This document shows positions 16,067 to 24,612 of a DNA stretch of 64,000 nt, one piece after another. Both the position numbers and the translations under genes were made by a program. Under the pieces are notes generated by a model. The model did no database searches. It saw only the letters and a program-made list of their open reading frames with translations, and was not told the origin of the DNA. The first letter of the stretch is position 1. Each line of letters opens with the position of its first letter. Origin of the DNA: Actinomadura hibisca NBRC 15177 (GTDB lineage: Bacteria > Actinomycetota > Actinomycetes > Streptosporangiales > Streptosporangiaceae); the NCBI RefSeq assembly GCF_001552635.1, contig NZ_BCRO01000022.1, forward strand, positions 1 to 64,000, in the 5' to 3' direction.

Positions 16067-16087
16067 ACCGGCCCCCGCGGGGCCGGT
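16067..16087 (+). terminator. Terminator hairpin after the NERD gene
   Basis: Nine perfectly paired bases (16067-16075 with 16079-16087) around a CGC loop. It lies 60 bases past the NERD stop and between convergent genes, so it may act in both directions. Confidence 0.6.
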
Positions 16088-16154
16088 GCCGGAGGGGCAC
16101 CTCGTCCGCCACGGCGGCGACGGGGTGCCGCTCCCTTTCCCGGGTCACTGACGC

Positions 16155-16790
16155 TCAGCCGTTCGGCGGGTAACCCGCCAGCTGCTCGCTGAGGAATCTG
16201 TCGAGACGGGCGCCGTCGGTGTACCGGTGCGCCCTCATGCCGAGCGTGGCGGCGGTCTGGACATTGCTGTCGCCGTCGTCGATGAACAGGCATTGTCCGG
16301 CGGTCGCGCCGAGCCCTTCCAGGACGGTGCGGAAAAGGCCCGGTGACGATTTCGTGGCGCCCAGGTCGCAACTGAAATACAGGTCCTCGAAGGCCGCCAG
16401 GGCCGGTGAGCGGCGCAGGATCGCGGCGAGGTCGGGCGGGCAGTCCGAGAACAGGACCGTCCGCAGGCCGAGGCGCGCCACGCGGCGGGCCGCGCGCAGC
16501 ACCGGCACGTTGGCCAGCAGATTGGACCGCATGTCCAGGGCCCACAGCTCGTGGTGCTGCTCGGGGGTCCAGCGGGCGCCGGTGGCGCGCTGGACGCCGG
16601 TCCAGAACGTCGGGGCGTCGCCGGTGGTGTTGTAGCGCGGGCGCTCGGCCCAGAAGGCGTCCCAGAACGCCTCCGGCTCGACGCCCGCGACGTGTTCGAG
16701 GCGGCGCTTCTCCTCCTCGGGCGGGGGCAGCGCCAGCGTGCCGGCGTAGTCGAAGATCACGGTGGTGATCGGTGCGGGAGCCGGTGTCAT
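16155..16790 (-). CDS. HAD-superfamily protein with DxA nucleophile motif
   Basis: A 211-residue HAD hydrolase-like protein. Motif I reads VIFDYAGTLAL: the nucleophile Asp is kept, but the Asp two residues on, the general acid of phosphatases, is Ala. A DxA motif is known in phosphonatases (DWAGT), though the phosphonatase cap Lys is not recognisable here. Motif II is TVLFSDCP, motif III is the Lys in GATKSSPGLF, and motif IV is CLFIDDGDSNV. The ATG at 16788-16790 has GGAGG five bases upstream. It lies 26 bases after the isomerase/epimerase gene, so the two form an operon. Confidence 0.85.
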   Translation of the reverse strand: MTPAPAPITTVIFDYAGTLALPPPEEEKRRLEHVAGVEPEAFWDAFWAERPRYNTTGDAPTFWTGVQRATGARWTPEQHHELWALDMRSNLLANVPVLRAARRVARLGLRTVLFSDCPPDLAAILRRSPALAAFEDLYFSCDLGATKSSPGLFRTVLEGLGATAGQCLFIDDGDSNVQTAATLGMRAHRYTDGARLDRFLSEQLAGYPPNG

Positions 16791-16816
16791 CGGGGCCTCC
16801 TGGGACTGCCGGATGG

Positions 16817-17788
<972 letters not shown>

Positions 17789-17814
17789 TGCCTTCCCTTC
17801 TGCTAGTGGCCCGC

Positions 17815-17871
17815 AGAATTCAGCAATTCTCGGGCAGGGTTGATTCTGGCAATGATTAATGGATGCCAGAA
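17815..17871. promoter_or_regulatory. Operator-like inverted repeats between the divergent isomerase genes
   Basis: TTCTGGCA (17844-17851) and TGCCAGAA (17864-17871) form a perfect 8-bp inverted repeat. Its 12-base spacer is centred on the palindrome ATTAAT (17855-17860). A second repeat, AGAATT-N4-AATTCT, lies at 17815-17830. The 200-base divergent region is clearly richer in A+T than the genes. This is the form of a dimeric-repressor operator controlling both directions. The regulator is not in the window. Confidence 0.5.
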
Positions 17872-17988
17872 CCGATGCGATCGGCTTGTTAGAGATTCCT
17901 CGCGGCTATCCCTTCATCGCTTTCCGGCCATTTTGTGCGACGCATTTCCGGGTATTTCGTCGGCCAGGTCCGAATGAAGGGAAGAACA

Positions 17989-18561
17989 ATGGTGAAACCT
18001 CCCTCCGTCGCGCTCGCGGAGGACTGCCTGCGCCGCGTCCGGGACGAGGTCCACGCGAGCCTCCGGCGCGCCGACCCGGAGGCGGCCGCGCGGCTGGTCG
18101 ACGAGATCCGGGCCGCCCGCACGGTGTTCGTCGCCGGCGCGGGCCGGTCGGGGATGATGGCCTCCGCGCTGGCGATGCGGCTGGTGCATCTCGGGTTCGA
18201 CGCCCACGTGGTGGGCGAGAGCACGACGCCCGCCCTGGCGCGCGGCGACCTGCTCGTCGCGTGCAGCGGTTCGGGGGACACGGCGACCGTGTTGTCGATC
18301 GCCGACGTCGCCCGCGCGACCGGCGGGCGGGTCGCCGCGGTGACGGCCGCCGCCGGAGCCCCCCTCACGGACCGGGCCGACCTGGTGCTGCTCCTGCCCG
18401 AGGGAGAGCGCGGGTACGACGCCGAGGAGACCGCGCAGTTCATGGGGACGCTGTTCGAGCAGTCGTCGCTGCTGTACTTCGACGCCATCGTGCTGGCGCT
18501 GGAGCAGGGCTCGCCGGTCACGCAGGCGCAGATGCGCGACCGGCACACCAACCTGGAATGA
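17989..18561 (+). CDS. hxlB: 6-phospho-3-hexuloisomerase-like SIS-domain protein
   Basis: A 190-residue SIS-fold isomerase. The segments TVFVAGAGRSGMMASALAMR, LVHLGFDAHVVGESTTPAL and GDLLVACSGSGDTATVLS match the PHI (HxlB) family closely. PHI enzymes interconvert 3-hexulose 6-phosphate and fructose 6-phosphate. No hexulose-phosphate synthase (hxlA) is nearby, so formaldehyde fixation is not supported and another ketose phosphate may be the substrate. A C-terminal AEETAQFMGTLFEQ carries the family's conserved Glu and Gln. The ATG at 17989 follows GAAGGGA; the frame extends upstream without similarity. Confidence 0.82.
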   Translation: MVKPPSVALAEDCLRRVRDEVHASLRRADPEAAARLVDEIRAARTVFVAGAGRSGMMASALAMRLVHLGFDAHVVGESTTPALARGDLLVACSGSGDTATVLSIADVARATGGRVAAVTAAAGAPLTDRADLVLLLPEGERGYDAEETAQFMGTLFEQSSLLYFDAIVLALEQGSPVTQAQMRDRHTNLE

Positions 18562-18586
18562 CGCCCGGTGGCGGGCGCGCGGGAAA

Positions 18587-18740
18587 CGCGCCAGGGCCAC
18601 CGTGGGCCATCTCTCGACGCAGACCGCGCGCAAGAGGCGCGCCCGGACCACCTTGGGCCGCCCCTCGGCGCGGACCGCGCGCGGGGAGCGCGCCCGGACC
18701 GCCGCGTCCGCCCCTCGGCGCGGAACGCGCGCGAGGCGCG
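18587..18740. repeat. Three 51-bp tandem repeats in a non-coding gap
   Basis: Units begin at 18587, 18638 and 18689 with the shared opening CGCGCC(A/C)GG(G/A)CC, giving an exact period of 51 bp. Each unit also contains a Cys/Gly-rich block around a TCGGCGCGGACCGCGCGC-like segment. Units 2 and 3 are closest. They lie between the stop of the hexuloisomerase gene and the stop of the ThiG-like gene. Nothing else is seen in this 250-base gap. Confidence 0.75.
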
Positions 18741-18814
18741 GCGGCTGAGGGAACACGGGGGCGGAAGGGCGGTCCGGACGCGTCGTGACGGCATGGCGGC
18801 GGCGGGCTCGGCGG

Positions 18815-19555
18815 TCAGGCCGCCGCGCGGGAACCGAGGTGGGCCTGGCGGCCCGCCCGCACCGCCGCCGCCAGCGCGGCGGCCGCGGCGGGCCGGTCGG
18901 CCGCCTCGAAGACCACCTTGGCCGAGGCCACGGCGGCGCAGCCCAGCTCCATGGCCTCGAAGGCGTCGGCGTGCCGGCCGATCCCCGCGCCGATCACGAC
19001 GGGGATGCCGAGCCGCTCCACCATCAGCCGGAACTTCAGCGGCGCGATCAGCCCCTGCCCCGAGCCCACCGGCGATCCTTGGGGGAAGACGCCCGCGCAG
19101 CCCGCCCGTTCCAGGTCGGCGGCGTACCCCGGGTCGTCGGAGGCGTTGGGGAAGACCTGGAACCCGCGGTCCACCAGCTCGCGCGCGGCGCGGTACATCT
19201 CCACGGGCTCGGGGATCTGGTGGTCGCCGTCGTTGGTGAGGATGAGCTTGACCCAGCGGATGCCGGACAGTTCCGCGCCGTGCTCGGCGGCGCGGACGGC
19301 CTCGTCCGCGTTGGCGCAGCCGGCGGTGTTGGGCAACATCAGCACGTCGTGCCGGCGGAGGGTCTCGGCGATGAGGTCGTGCCGTCCCGGCTCCACCGGG
19401 GCGGTCCGGAGGGTGGCCACGCCCGCGCCGGACGCCTCCAGCACCGCGTCCAGGTCGCCGGTGTCGGCTTCCTCGGGGATGGCCAGGACGAGCCGGGAGG
19501 ACAGTTCTTTGTCGCCGAGCCGCCAGGTGTCGTGCCCGGTCGTCGGAGCGGTCAT
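18815..19555 (-). CDS. ThiG-like sulfur-transfer synthase
   Basis: A 246-residue TIM-barrel protein homologous to thiazole synthase ThiG. The active-site strand WVKLILTNDG keeps the Schiff-base Lys (about residue 103), and the phosphate-binding end reads AGVFPQGSPVGSGQGL plus VVIGAGIG. It departs from housekeeping ThiG at the N-terminus: the LxLGTGKY-type strand is RLVLAIPEEADT. The context is wrong for thiamine too: no thiO, thiF, thiC or thiD is present, and the gene ends an operon of sugar-phosphate enzymes. BexX, which makes 2-thioglucose 6-phosphate for BE-7585A, is a ThiG homologue, so thiosugar formation is a reasonable hypothesis. Confidence 0.78.
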   Translation of the reverse strand: MTAPTTGHDTWRLGDKELSSRLVLAIPEEADTGDLDAVLEASGAGVATLRTAPVEPGRHDLIAETLRRHDVLMLPNTAGCANADEAVRAAEHGAELSGIRWVKLILTNDGDHQIPEPVEMYRAARELVDRGFQVFPNASDDPGYAADLERAGCAGVFPQGSPVGSGQGLIAPLKFRLMVERLGIPVVIGAGIGRHADAFEAMELGCAAVASAKVVFEAADRPAAAAALAAAVRAGRQAHLGSRAAA

Positions 19556-19556
19556 C

Positions 19557-19769
19557 TCAACCTCCCTGGGTGAGGGTGACGATCTCGATGCGGTCGCCGT
19601 CCGCGGGGCGGCGGTGGTCCCAATCGTCCTCGGGCACGACGGCCCCGCCGACCGAGACCGAGACGTCGCCTGCGGGCAGGTCGAGCCGCCGCACCAGGTC
19701 GCGCAGCGTGTCGGAGGCGGCGACGCGGACGGGGTCGTCGTTGACGTTGACGGTGATGCTGTCGGTCAT
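19557..19769 (-). CDS. thiS: ThiS-like sulfur-carrier protein
   Basis: A 70-residue ubiquitin-fold carrier. It ends in DRIEIVTLTQGG, the ThiS C-terminus whose terminal Gly is adenylated and converted to a thiocarboxylate. The N-terminal ITVNVNDDPVRV and the middle TLRDLVRRLDLP fit ThiS. Its start overlaps the stop of the YCII gene in the form ATGA, and one base separates its stop from the ThiG-like start. It is therefore expected to serve that enzyme. No activating E1-like enzyme (ThiF/MoeZ) is in the window; a housekeeping one would be needed. Confidence 0.88.
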   Translation of the reverse strand: MTDSITVNVNDDPVRVAASDTLRDLVRRLDLPAGDVSVSVGGAVVPEDDWDHRRPADGDRIEIVTLTQGG

Positions 19770-20098
19770 TCCTTGCTCCCTTCCACCAGGTCGCTGGGCA
19801 GGCCGGCCGCCTCGAACGCCGCCTGGAGGCCGGTGCTGCCGGTGAGTTGCAGGTGCAGGCCGTGCACCTGCCATTCGGCGACGCCGTGCCGGACCAGCGG
19901 GTCGCCGCGCAGCAACTTCTGCACGTCGTCCAGGTCGGTGTGCGGGGTGACGACGAAGCCCCCGGTGCGCGGTTCGCGGCGGCCGCCGAACAGCAGGTCG
20001 CCGCGCTCGAAGGCGGCCTCGACCCAGGCGCGGTGCTCGGGCAGCAGCTCGTCGATCCGTTCCAGGGGCGCGGTGTAGGTGTTCACCAGGAAGAACAT
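19766..20098 (-). CDS. YCII-related domain protein
   Basis: A 110-residue protein with the ferredoxin-like YCII fold. It opens MFFLVNTYTAPLERIDELLPEHRAW, with the conserved His of the family, and later has GGFVVTPHTDLDDVQKLLRGDPLV with the conserved Asp-Pro. YCII proteins are small putative enzymes or accessory proteins in many pathways, so a precise role cannot be given. The ATG start has AAGGAG upstream and its stop overlaps thiS. It is part of the coupled operon from 24232 down to 18815. Confidence 0.8.
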   Translation of the reverse strand: MFFLVNTYTAPLERIDELLPEHRAWVEAAFERGDLLFGGRREPRTGGFVVTPHTDLDDVQKLLRGDPLVRHGVAEWQVHGLHLQLTGSTGLQAAFEAAGLPSDLVEGSKE

Positions 20099-20154
20099 GG
20101 GTCTCCTTGAACGGGGTGCGGCGGGCCCGTGCGGTCCGCCGCCGGGGGGCGGGC

Positions 20155-20913
20155 TCAGCTGGGGGTGTGCACGAGGACCTCGTCGGCGATGCGGGCGCGC
20201 TGGTCGGCGTCCAGGGCGGCATGGCCGAGCGCGACGCCGTCCAGCGGCGCGTGCGGCACCATCGCCCGGTAGGTGCCGGGCTCGACGGCACCTCCGTAGA
20301 GCAGCCGGGCGGGGCCGCTCCGCTCGTCGCAGAGCCGCCGGAGGGCGCCGGTGACGGTCGCGACGTGGGCGGCGTCGGCGGGGGCGTCGGCGCCGATGGT
20401 CCAGGCGGGTTCGTAGAGCACGATGAGGGGGGCGTCGTCGGGCATGCGGTCCAGCGCCGGCGCGAGCTGGCCCACGGCGGTGGTGGCGGCCCTCGGGGGC
20501 GTGATCTGTTCGGTCTCGCCGACGCAGACGACGGGGATCAGCGCCGCCTCGGCGGCCGCCGCCGCCTTGGCCGCGACCGTGGCGTCGTCCTCGCCGAAGA
20601 CCCGCCGCCTCTCGGCGTGGCCGACCATGACGTGGGTGCAGCCGAAGTCGGCGAGCGTCCGCGGCGCGACCTCGCCGGTGCAGTCCCGGCCGTCGTGCCA
20701 GAGGTTCTGGGCCCCGTAGGCGACGCCGGTTCCGGCGAGGGCGCGTCCGGCCCCCTCCAGGGCGGTGTAGGGCAGCAGGGCGACGAATCCCGCGGCGCTC
20801 AGGCGTCCGGCGTCCCGGCGCACGCCTGCGAGCCAGGCGTCCAGGTCGCGTCGGCCGAGCTGCTGCTTGGTGTTGGTCAGGGTCAGCGGGCGGGGCGGGA
20901 CGGGGAAGCTCAT
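20155..20913 (-). CDS. Triosephosphate isomerase-like enzyme
   Basis: A 252-residue TIM. Catalytic positions are present: Lys in LTLTNTKQQL, the electrophilic His in THVMVGHAERRRVFGE and the base Glu in LIVLYEPAWTIGA. The phosphate loop reads ARLLYGGAVEPG. Differences from housekeeping TpiA (Asn-Thr-Lys in place of Asn-Trp-Lys, GHAERR in place of GHSERR) and its place behind GH65 suggest a specialised paralogue, like the TIM-like erythrulose-phosphate isomerases. The start overlaps the GH65 stop as ATGA. Confidence 0.83.
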   Translation of the reverse strand: MSFPVPPRPLTLTNTKQQLGRRDLDAWLAGVRRDAGRLSAAGFVALLPYTALEGAGRALAGTGVAYGAQNLWHDGRDCTGEVAPRTLADFGCTHVMVGHAERRRVFGEDDATVAAKAAAAAEAALIPVVCVGETEQITPPRAATTAVGQLAPALDRMPDDAPLIVLYEPAWTIGADAPADAAHVATVTGALRRLCDERSGPARLLYGGAVEPGTYRAMVPHAPLDGVALGHAALDADQRARIADEVLVHTPS

Positions 20914-23444
20914 GGGACCTCTTCGGAAGAAGCTGCGGGGGCCGCCGGGCGGAGGTCCCAGGTGTGGTCGCGGCCGGGTTCCAGCAGGTGGCGGCGGCCT
21001 CGCACCACGACGGGCACGGGGCCCTCCGTCCGGGAGACCCGGATCAGCAGGCGCTCTCCGGACACGGCGACGGTGACGGCGGCACCGGCGGCGTCGCGCA
21101 CGGTGACCTCGCAGCACGGCAGGCCGGGCAGCGGAGCGGGGTCGACGGCGAGGACGTCGCCGCGGCGGGTGACACCGAGCAGGCGACGCTGGACGAAGTC
21201 GGCGGTCCCGGCCAGCACGCCGAGGTGCACGCCCTCCTCGGTCGCGTTGCCCGGCCGCCCGGCGATGTCGGTCCGCAGCGCCTCCAGCAGGCGGTCGCGG
21301 ACGCCCGGCATCCGCCACCGGTGCAGCACCCAGGCCATGACGATGGCGCTCAGCGACGAGCCGTCGGTGCAGCGCTCCTGGTAGTGGCGGACGGTGGCGC
21401 GCCAGACGTCCTCGTCCATGGCGTAGCCCAGCCGGTGGAACTGGGCGTCGAGAGCACGCGGGGAGTACAGGTAGCCGAGCATCAGGGTGTCGGGCTGCTT
21501 GCAGACCCGGTAGCGGTTGGTGGAGTCCCCCCGCTCTTCCAGGATCTCGTCCAGGCGGCCCAGCGACCCGTACCGGTCCCGGTACTCCTCCCAGGGGAGC
21601 TCCGGCAGGTCGGCCCAGCCGTCGAACTGGCTGACCACGCCGTCGTGGAAGGGCACGGCCAGCCGGTGGGCGACGTCGCGCCACCGGTCGAGCTCGGCCG
21701 GTTCGAGGGCGAGCGCGTCCTGGAGGGCCCGCCGGTCGCGGTCCGGCAGGGCGTTGAGGGCGCGTGCGGCGGTGTGCAGCGCCCAGGACGCGGTGACGTT
21801 GGTGTAGGCGTTGTCGTTCACCCCGGCGGTGGTCGAGCCGGGGTAGGCGTCGTGGAACTCGTCAGGGCCCATCAGCCCGTAGAGGTGGTAGCGGTCGTCG
21901 GCGGGGTCGTGGACGGCGGCGCTGTTCCACATGCGGGCGATCTCGACGAGCATCTCCGCGCCCTGGTCGCGCAGGAACCCGGCGTCGCCGGTGGTCCGGT
22001 AGTGCCGCCAGACGGTGTGGGCGACCGCGGAGCCGATGTGGCGCTGCAACCGCGTGTGGTCGGGGGTGAAGCGGCCGGAGCGGGGATTGAACCAGACCTC
22101 GTCGGCGACCTCGGTGCCGTCGGAGGCGCTCCGCCAGGGGTACAGGGCGCCGCGCAGGCCGGCGCGCTCGGCGTTGCGGCGGGCGGCGTCCAGCCGGGCG
22201 TGGCGGTAGTCCAGGTGGACGCGGGAGAGTTCGGGCAGGCGCAGGTCCAGGTAGGGCAGCACGGTCAGCCCGTCCCAGAAGATGTGCCCGTGGTAGCCCT
22301 CGCCGTGCAGCCCCCGGGCCGGGATGCCGGAGCCGGTCTCCGATGAGGGCGGCAGCGACTGGAGCACGTGGAACAGGTTCAGGCGCAGGGCGCGCCCCAT
22401 GTCGTCCTCGGCCCGCAGGTCGGCGCGCGCCCACAACTTCCGCCATGCCTCGGCGTGTTCGGCGATGAGCGCCCGGGGGCCGGGCACGGCGGCCATGCGC
22501 TCCTCGCATTCGCGGACGGCGTCGGCCGGGTCCTCCTCGCACCTGGTCCGCAGCAGCACCGTCTTCTCCACGCGCACCGTCTGTCCCGCCGACAGCGGAA
22601 CGGTCAGCAGATGGCCCACGCGCAGTCGGTCCCGCACCGGACGCTCAGCCGCGTGCCTTGGACGGGCGTCCGGTCCCGTGACGAGGCGGGTCCGCGCGGC
22701 CAACGCCGTGCCGAGCCCCGTTCCCGTGCAGCGGCAGGTGAGCCAGGACAGCCCGCCGGAGCCGGTGCCGAGGCGCACGTCTTGCAGATGGCATCCGTGC
22801 AGCGGCTCGTACTCCGCCGTGCCCTCGTTCGCGACGTCGGCGTCCAGGGCCGATTCCACGTGCAGCACGCCCGACCAGCCCTCGGGGCGGAACTCGGTCA
22901 CCAGCAGGGCCAGGTCGCGACGTGCCATCGACACCAGGCGGGTCTGGGCGACGGTGAGCGTGCGCTGCCGGTCGTCGTGGGCTTCGAGCGTGCGCAGGAG
23001 CAGTCCACGGCGCAGGTCGAGCGTCTGCCGGTAGGTTCCGAGGCCGTTCGCGTCGGGAGACCACCAGGTGCCGCCGCGCGTCTCCCCCGCGCAGAGCCCG
23101 CAGGCGTCCTCGCCGTCGTGGGCGTGGAAGGCGAACCGCGTCGCGAGCCAGTTGGGCTGGTTGACCAACTCCTCGTGCTTCATCGGCCGTCCGTGCACGT
23201 GCGTGGTCAGCGAGCCGTAGTGTCCGGCGACCAGGGTCGTGGGGTAGTGGTACCGGCTCGCGGCGCATTCGGGGACGCTGCCGCGCGTGGCGAACACGCC
23301 GTTGCCCAGGGTGCAGAGGGTCTCGCGGTGCCGTTCGGCGGCCGGGTCGTATCCCTCGAAGCGCCAGGTCCAGTCGGCGGCGGCCTCGGCCGCGAGTTCC
23401 TGGCCCATCGTCTTCTGGTCGTGCCTCTCCAGTTCGTGCGTCAC
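20910..23444 (-). CDS. GH65 glycoside phosphorylase/hydrolase (trehalose/maltose type)
   Basis: An 844-residue GH65 protein. The N-terminal beta-sandwich is followed by the (alpha/alpha)6 barrel with HGHIFWDGLTVLPYLDLRLP, the acid Glu in YGLMGPDEFH, and NDNAYTNVTASWAL; a small C-terminal beta domain closes it. GH65 enzymes cleave trehalose, maltose, kojibiose or nigerose, usually by phosphorolysis to beta-glucose 1-phosphate. The WDGLTV segment differs from the WDTE of classical phosphorylases and sits nearer actinobacterial trehalase-like members. Its GTG start overlaps the stop of a beta-phosphoglucomutase-like gene, which favours phosphorolysis. Confidence 0.88.
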   Translation of the reverse strand: MTHELERHDQKTMGQELAAEAAADWTWRFEGYDPAAERHRETLCTLGNGVFATRGSVPECAASRYHYPTTLVAGHYGSLTTHVHGRPMKHEELVNQPNWLATRFAFHAHDGEDACGLCAGETRGGTWWSPDANGLGTYRQTLDLRRGLLLRTLEAHDDRQRTLTVAQTRLVSMARRDLALLVTEFRPEGWSGVLHVESALDADVANEGTAEYEPLHGCHLQDVRLGTGSGGLSWLTCRCTGTGLGTALAARTRLVTGPDARPRHAAERPVRDRLRVGHLLTVPLSAGQTVRVEKTVLLRTRCEEDPADAVRECEERMAAVPGPRALIAEHAEAWRKLWARADLRAEDDMGRALRLNLFHVLQSLPPSSETGSGIPARGLHGEGYHGHIFWDGLTVLPYLDLRLPELSRVHLDYRHARLDAARRNAERAGLRGALYPWRSASDGTEVADEVWFNPRSGRFTPDHTRLQRHIGSAVAHTVWRHYRTTGDAGFLRDQGAEMLVEIARMWNSAAVHDPADDRYHLYGLMGPDEFHDAYPGSTTAGVNDNAYTNVTASWALHTAARALNALPDRDRRALQDALALEPAELDRWRDVAHRLAVPFHDGVVSQFDGWADLPELPWEEYRDRYGSLGRLDEILEERGDSTNRYRVCKQPDTLMLGYLYSPRALDAQFHRLGYAMDEDVWRATVRHYQERCTDGSSLSAIVMAWVLHRWRMPGVRDRLLEALRTDIAGRPGNATEEGVHLGVLAGTADFVQRRLLGVTRRGDVLAVDPAPLPGLPCCEVTVRDAAGAAVTVAVSGERLLIRVSRTEGPVPVVVRGRRHLLEPGRDHTWDLRPAAPAASSEEVP

Positions 23445-24232
23445 GTGGCCGTGCCCTCGTCGTGGGCGGCCAGCAGCAGATCGCTCAGGTCGGCGACGAC
23501 GAGGTGGGCGCCCGCTCTGCGCATCCGGGCGCGCGACTCGGGCTCGTCACGCCGGTCCACGCCGATGACCAGCCCGAACCCGGCCCGGACCCCGGCCTCG
23601 ATCCCCGCCTCGGCGTCCTCGACCATCACCGCGTGGCGGGGCGGGACCGCCAGCCGCCGGGCGGCCTCGGCGAACAGGTCGGGCTCCGGTTTGCCCGCGA
23701 GGTCCAGGCGCGCGGCCTCCTGCCCGTCGACCACGTGGGCGAAGCAGCCGAGCAACCCGGCCGACTCCAGCACCTCGCGGGCGTGGCGGGACGAGGAGAC
23801 GACCGCCAGGGCGACGCCGGCGCGTTGCAGGGCGCCGACGAGCCGCACGCTGCCGGTCCACGACGACGCGCCCTGCTCGCGCAGCCGTTCGGTGAAGGCG
23901 CGGTCCTTGGCGGCGGCCACCGCCCAGACGCTGTCGGTGCCGGGCTCGTCGTCGGGCGTCCCGTCGGGGAGATCGACGCCGCGTGCGCGCAGGAAGGCGG
24001 CCGCGCCGTCGTGGCGTTCCCTGCCGTCGACGTGGCGGCGGTAGTCGTCGTGGCCGAAGGGCTCGTCGTCGCCGTGTTCCCGCAGGCAGGCGTCGAACGC
24101 CCGCCGCCACGCCGCCTCCTGCAGGTCAGCGGTGTCGACGAGCACGCCGTCGTTGTCGAAGACGACGGCCCGGCAGGTGCGCAGGACCGGAGCGAGATCC
24201 TCGGGCCGGAGAACCTCGGTGATCAGTGGCAC
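23441..24232 (-). CDS. Beta-phosphoglucomutase-like HAD hydrolase
   Basis: A 263-residue HAD subfamily IA protein. Motif I is AVVFDNDGVLVDTADLQ with both Asp residues. The cap holds YRRHVDGRERHDGAAAFL, close to the beta-PGM hinge region. Motif II is LAVVSSSRHAREVL, motif III is the Lys in LAGKPEPDLF and motif IV is VMVEDAEAGIEAG. Beta-PGM converts the beta-glucose 1-phosphate from GH65 phosphorolysis into glucose 6-phosphate, and the GTGA overlap with the GH65 gene fits that. It is the first gene of the minus-strand operon. Confidence 0.87.
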   Translation of the reverse strand: MPLITEVLRPEDLAPVLRTCRAVVFDNDGVLVDTADLQEAAWRRAFDACLREHGDDEPFGHDDYRRHVDGRERHDGAAAFLRARGVDLPDGTPDDEPGTDSVWAVAAAKDRAFTERLREQGASSWTGSVRLVGALQRAGVALAVVSSSRHAREVLESAGLLGCFAHVVDGQEAARLDLAGKPEPDLFAEAARRLAVPPRHAVMVEDAEAGIEAGVRAGFGLVIGVDRRDEPESRARMRRAGAHLVVADLSDLLLAAHDEGTAT

Positions 24233-24612
24233 GGTTTCTTCCCTCTCCTTACGCGGCGCGCTGTTCGACTGGCGGGTGATATCGGTTTTCGACGGACTGA
24301 CGGGCGGGACGCCATTCCGATAAATGGTCGGAGCCGCATCGTGGCCCGAGCCGGCCGACGGAGCCGGTCAGCACATCAAGATCCATAAACCCGTGGCCAG
24401 CACCTCGCTGTCACCACCGACCCCGGGTGGCCGGTTCATAACCTACGGTAATGTCCGACTTTTGAGCGACAAGGTCCATCGGGGTAAGTTCGCCGTCACT
24501 TTTGCGGAAACGACTTTACAACCAGTAAGCGTTGTTGTTGAAAATGCCGCCGAGGGAAGGATGGAGCGCAAGGAACGGTCGGATCCGCGAAACGGCAGAG
24601 GGAGCGAATCGA
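24233..24612. promoter_or_regulatory. Divergent intergenic region of the sugar/sulfur gene group
   Basis: About 380 bases separate two divergent operons. The part from 24430 to 24560 is A+T-richer than its surroundings, with ACTTTTG-containing near-repeats at about 24458 and 24498. CCATT-N6-AATGG lies near 24312. I can place no promoter boxes with confidence, and the palindrome at 17844-17871 does not recur here. Confidence 0.4.

Noticed and set aside
17863..17892. Nine-codon ORF (MPEPMRSAC) before the hexuloisomerase gene
   Set aside because: No ribosome-binding site, and it overlaps the operator-like dyad.
17989..18561. Ribulose monophosphate pathway for formaldehyde
   Set aside because: Only the isomerase-like gene is present; no hexulose-phosphate synthase is nearby.
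18587..18740. CRISPR array
   Set aside because: Units of 51 bp are contiguous with no unique spacers and no cas genes are present.
18815..19769. Ordinary thiamine operon
   Set aside because: thiO, thiF, thiE, thiC and thiD are absent, the ThiG N-terminus is altered, and the genes are coupled to sugar-phosphate enzymes.
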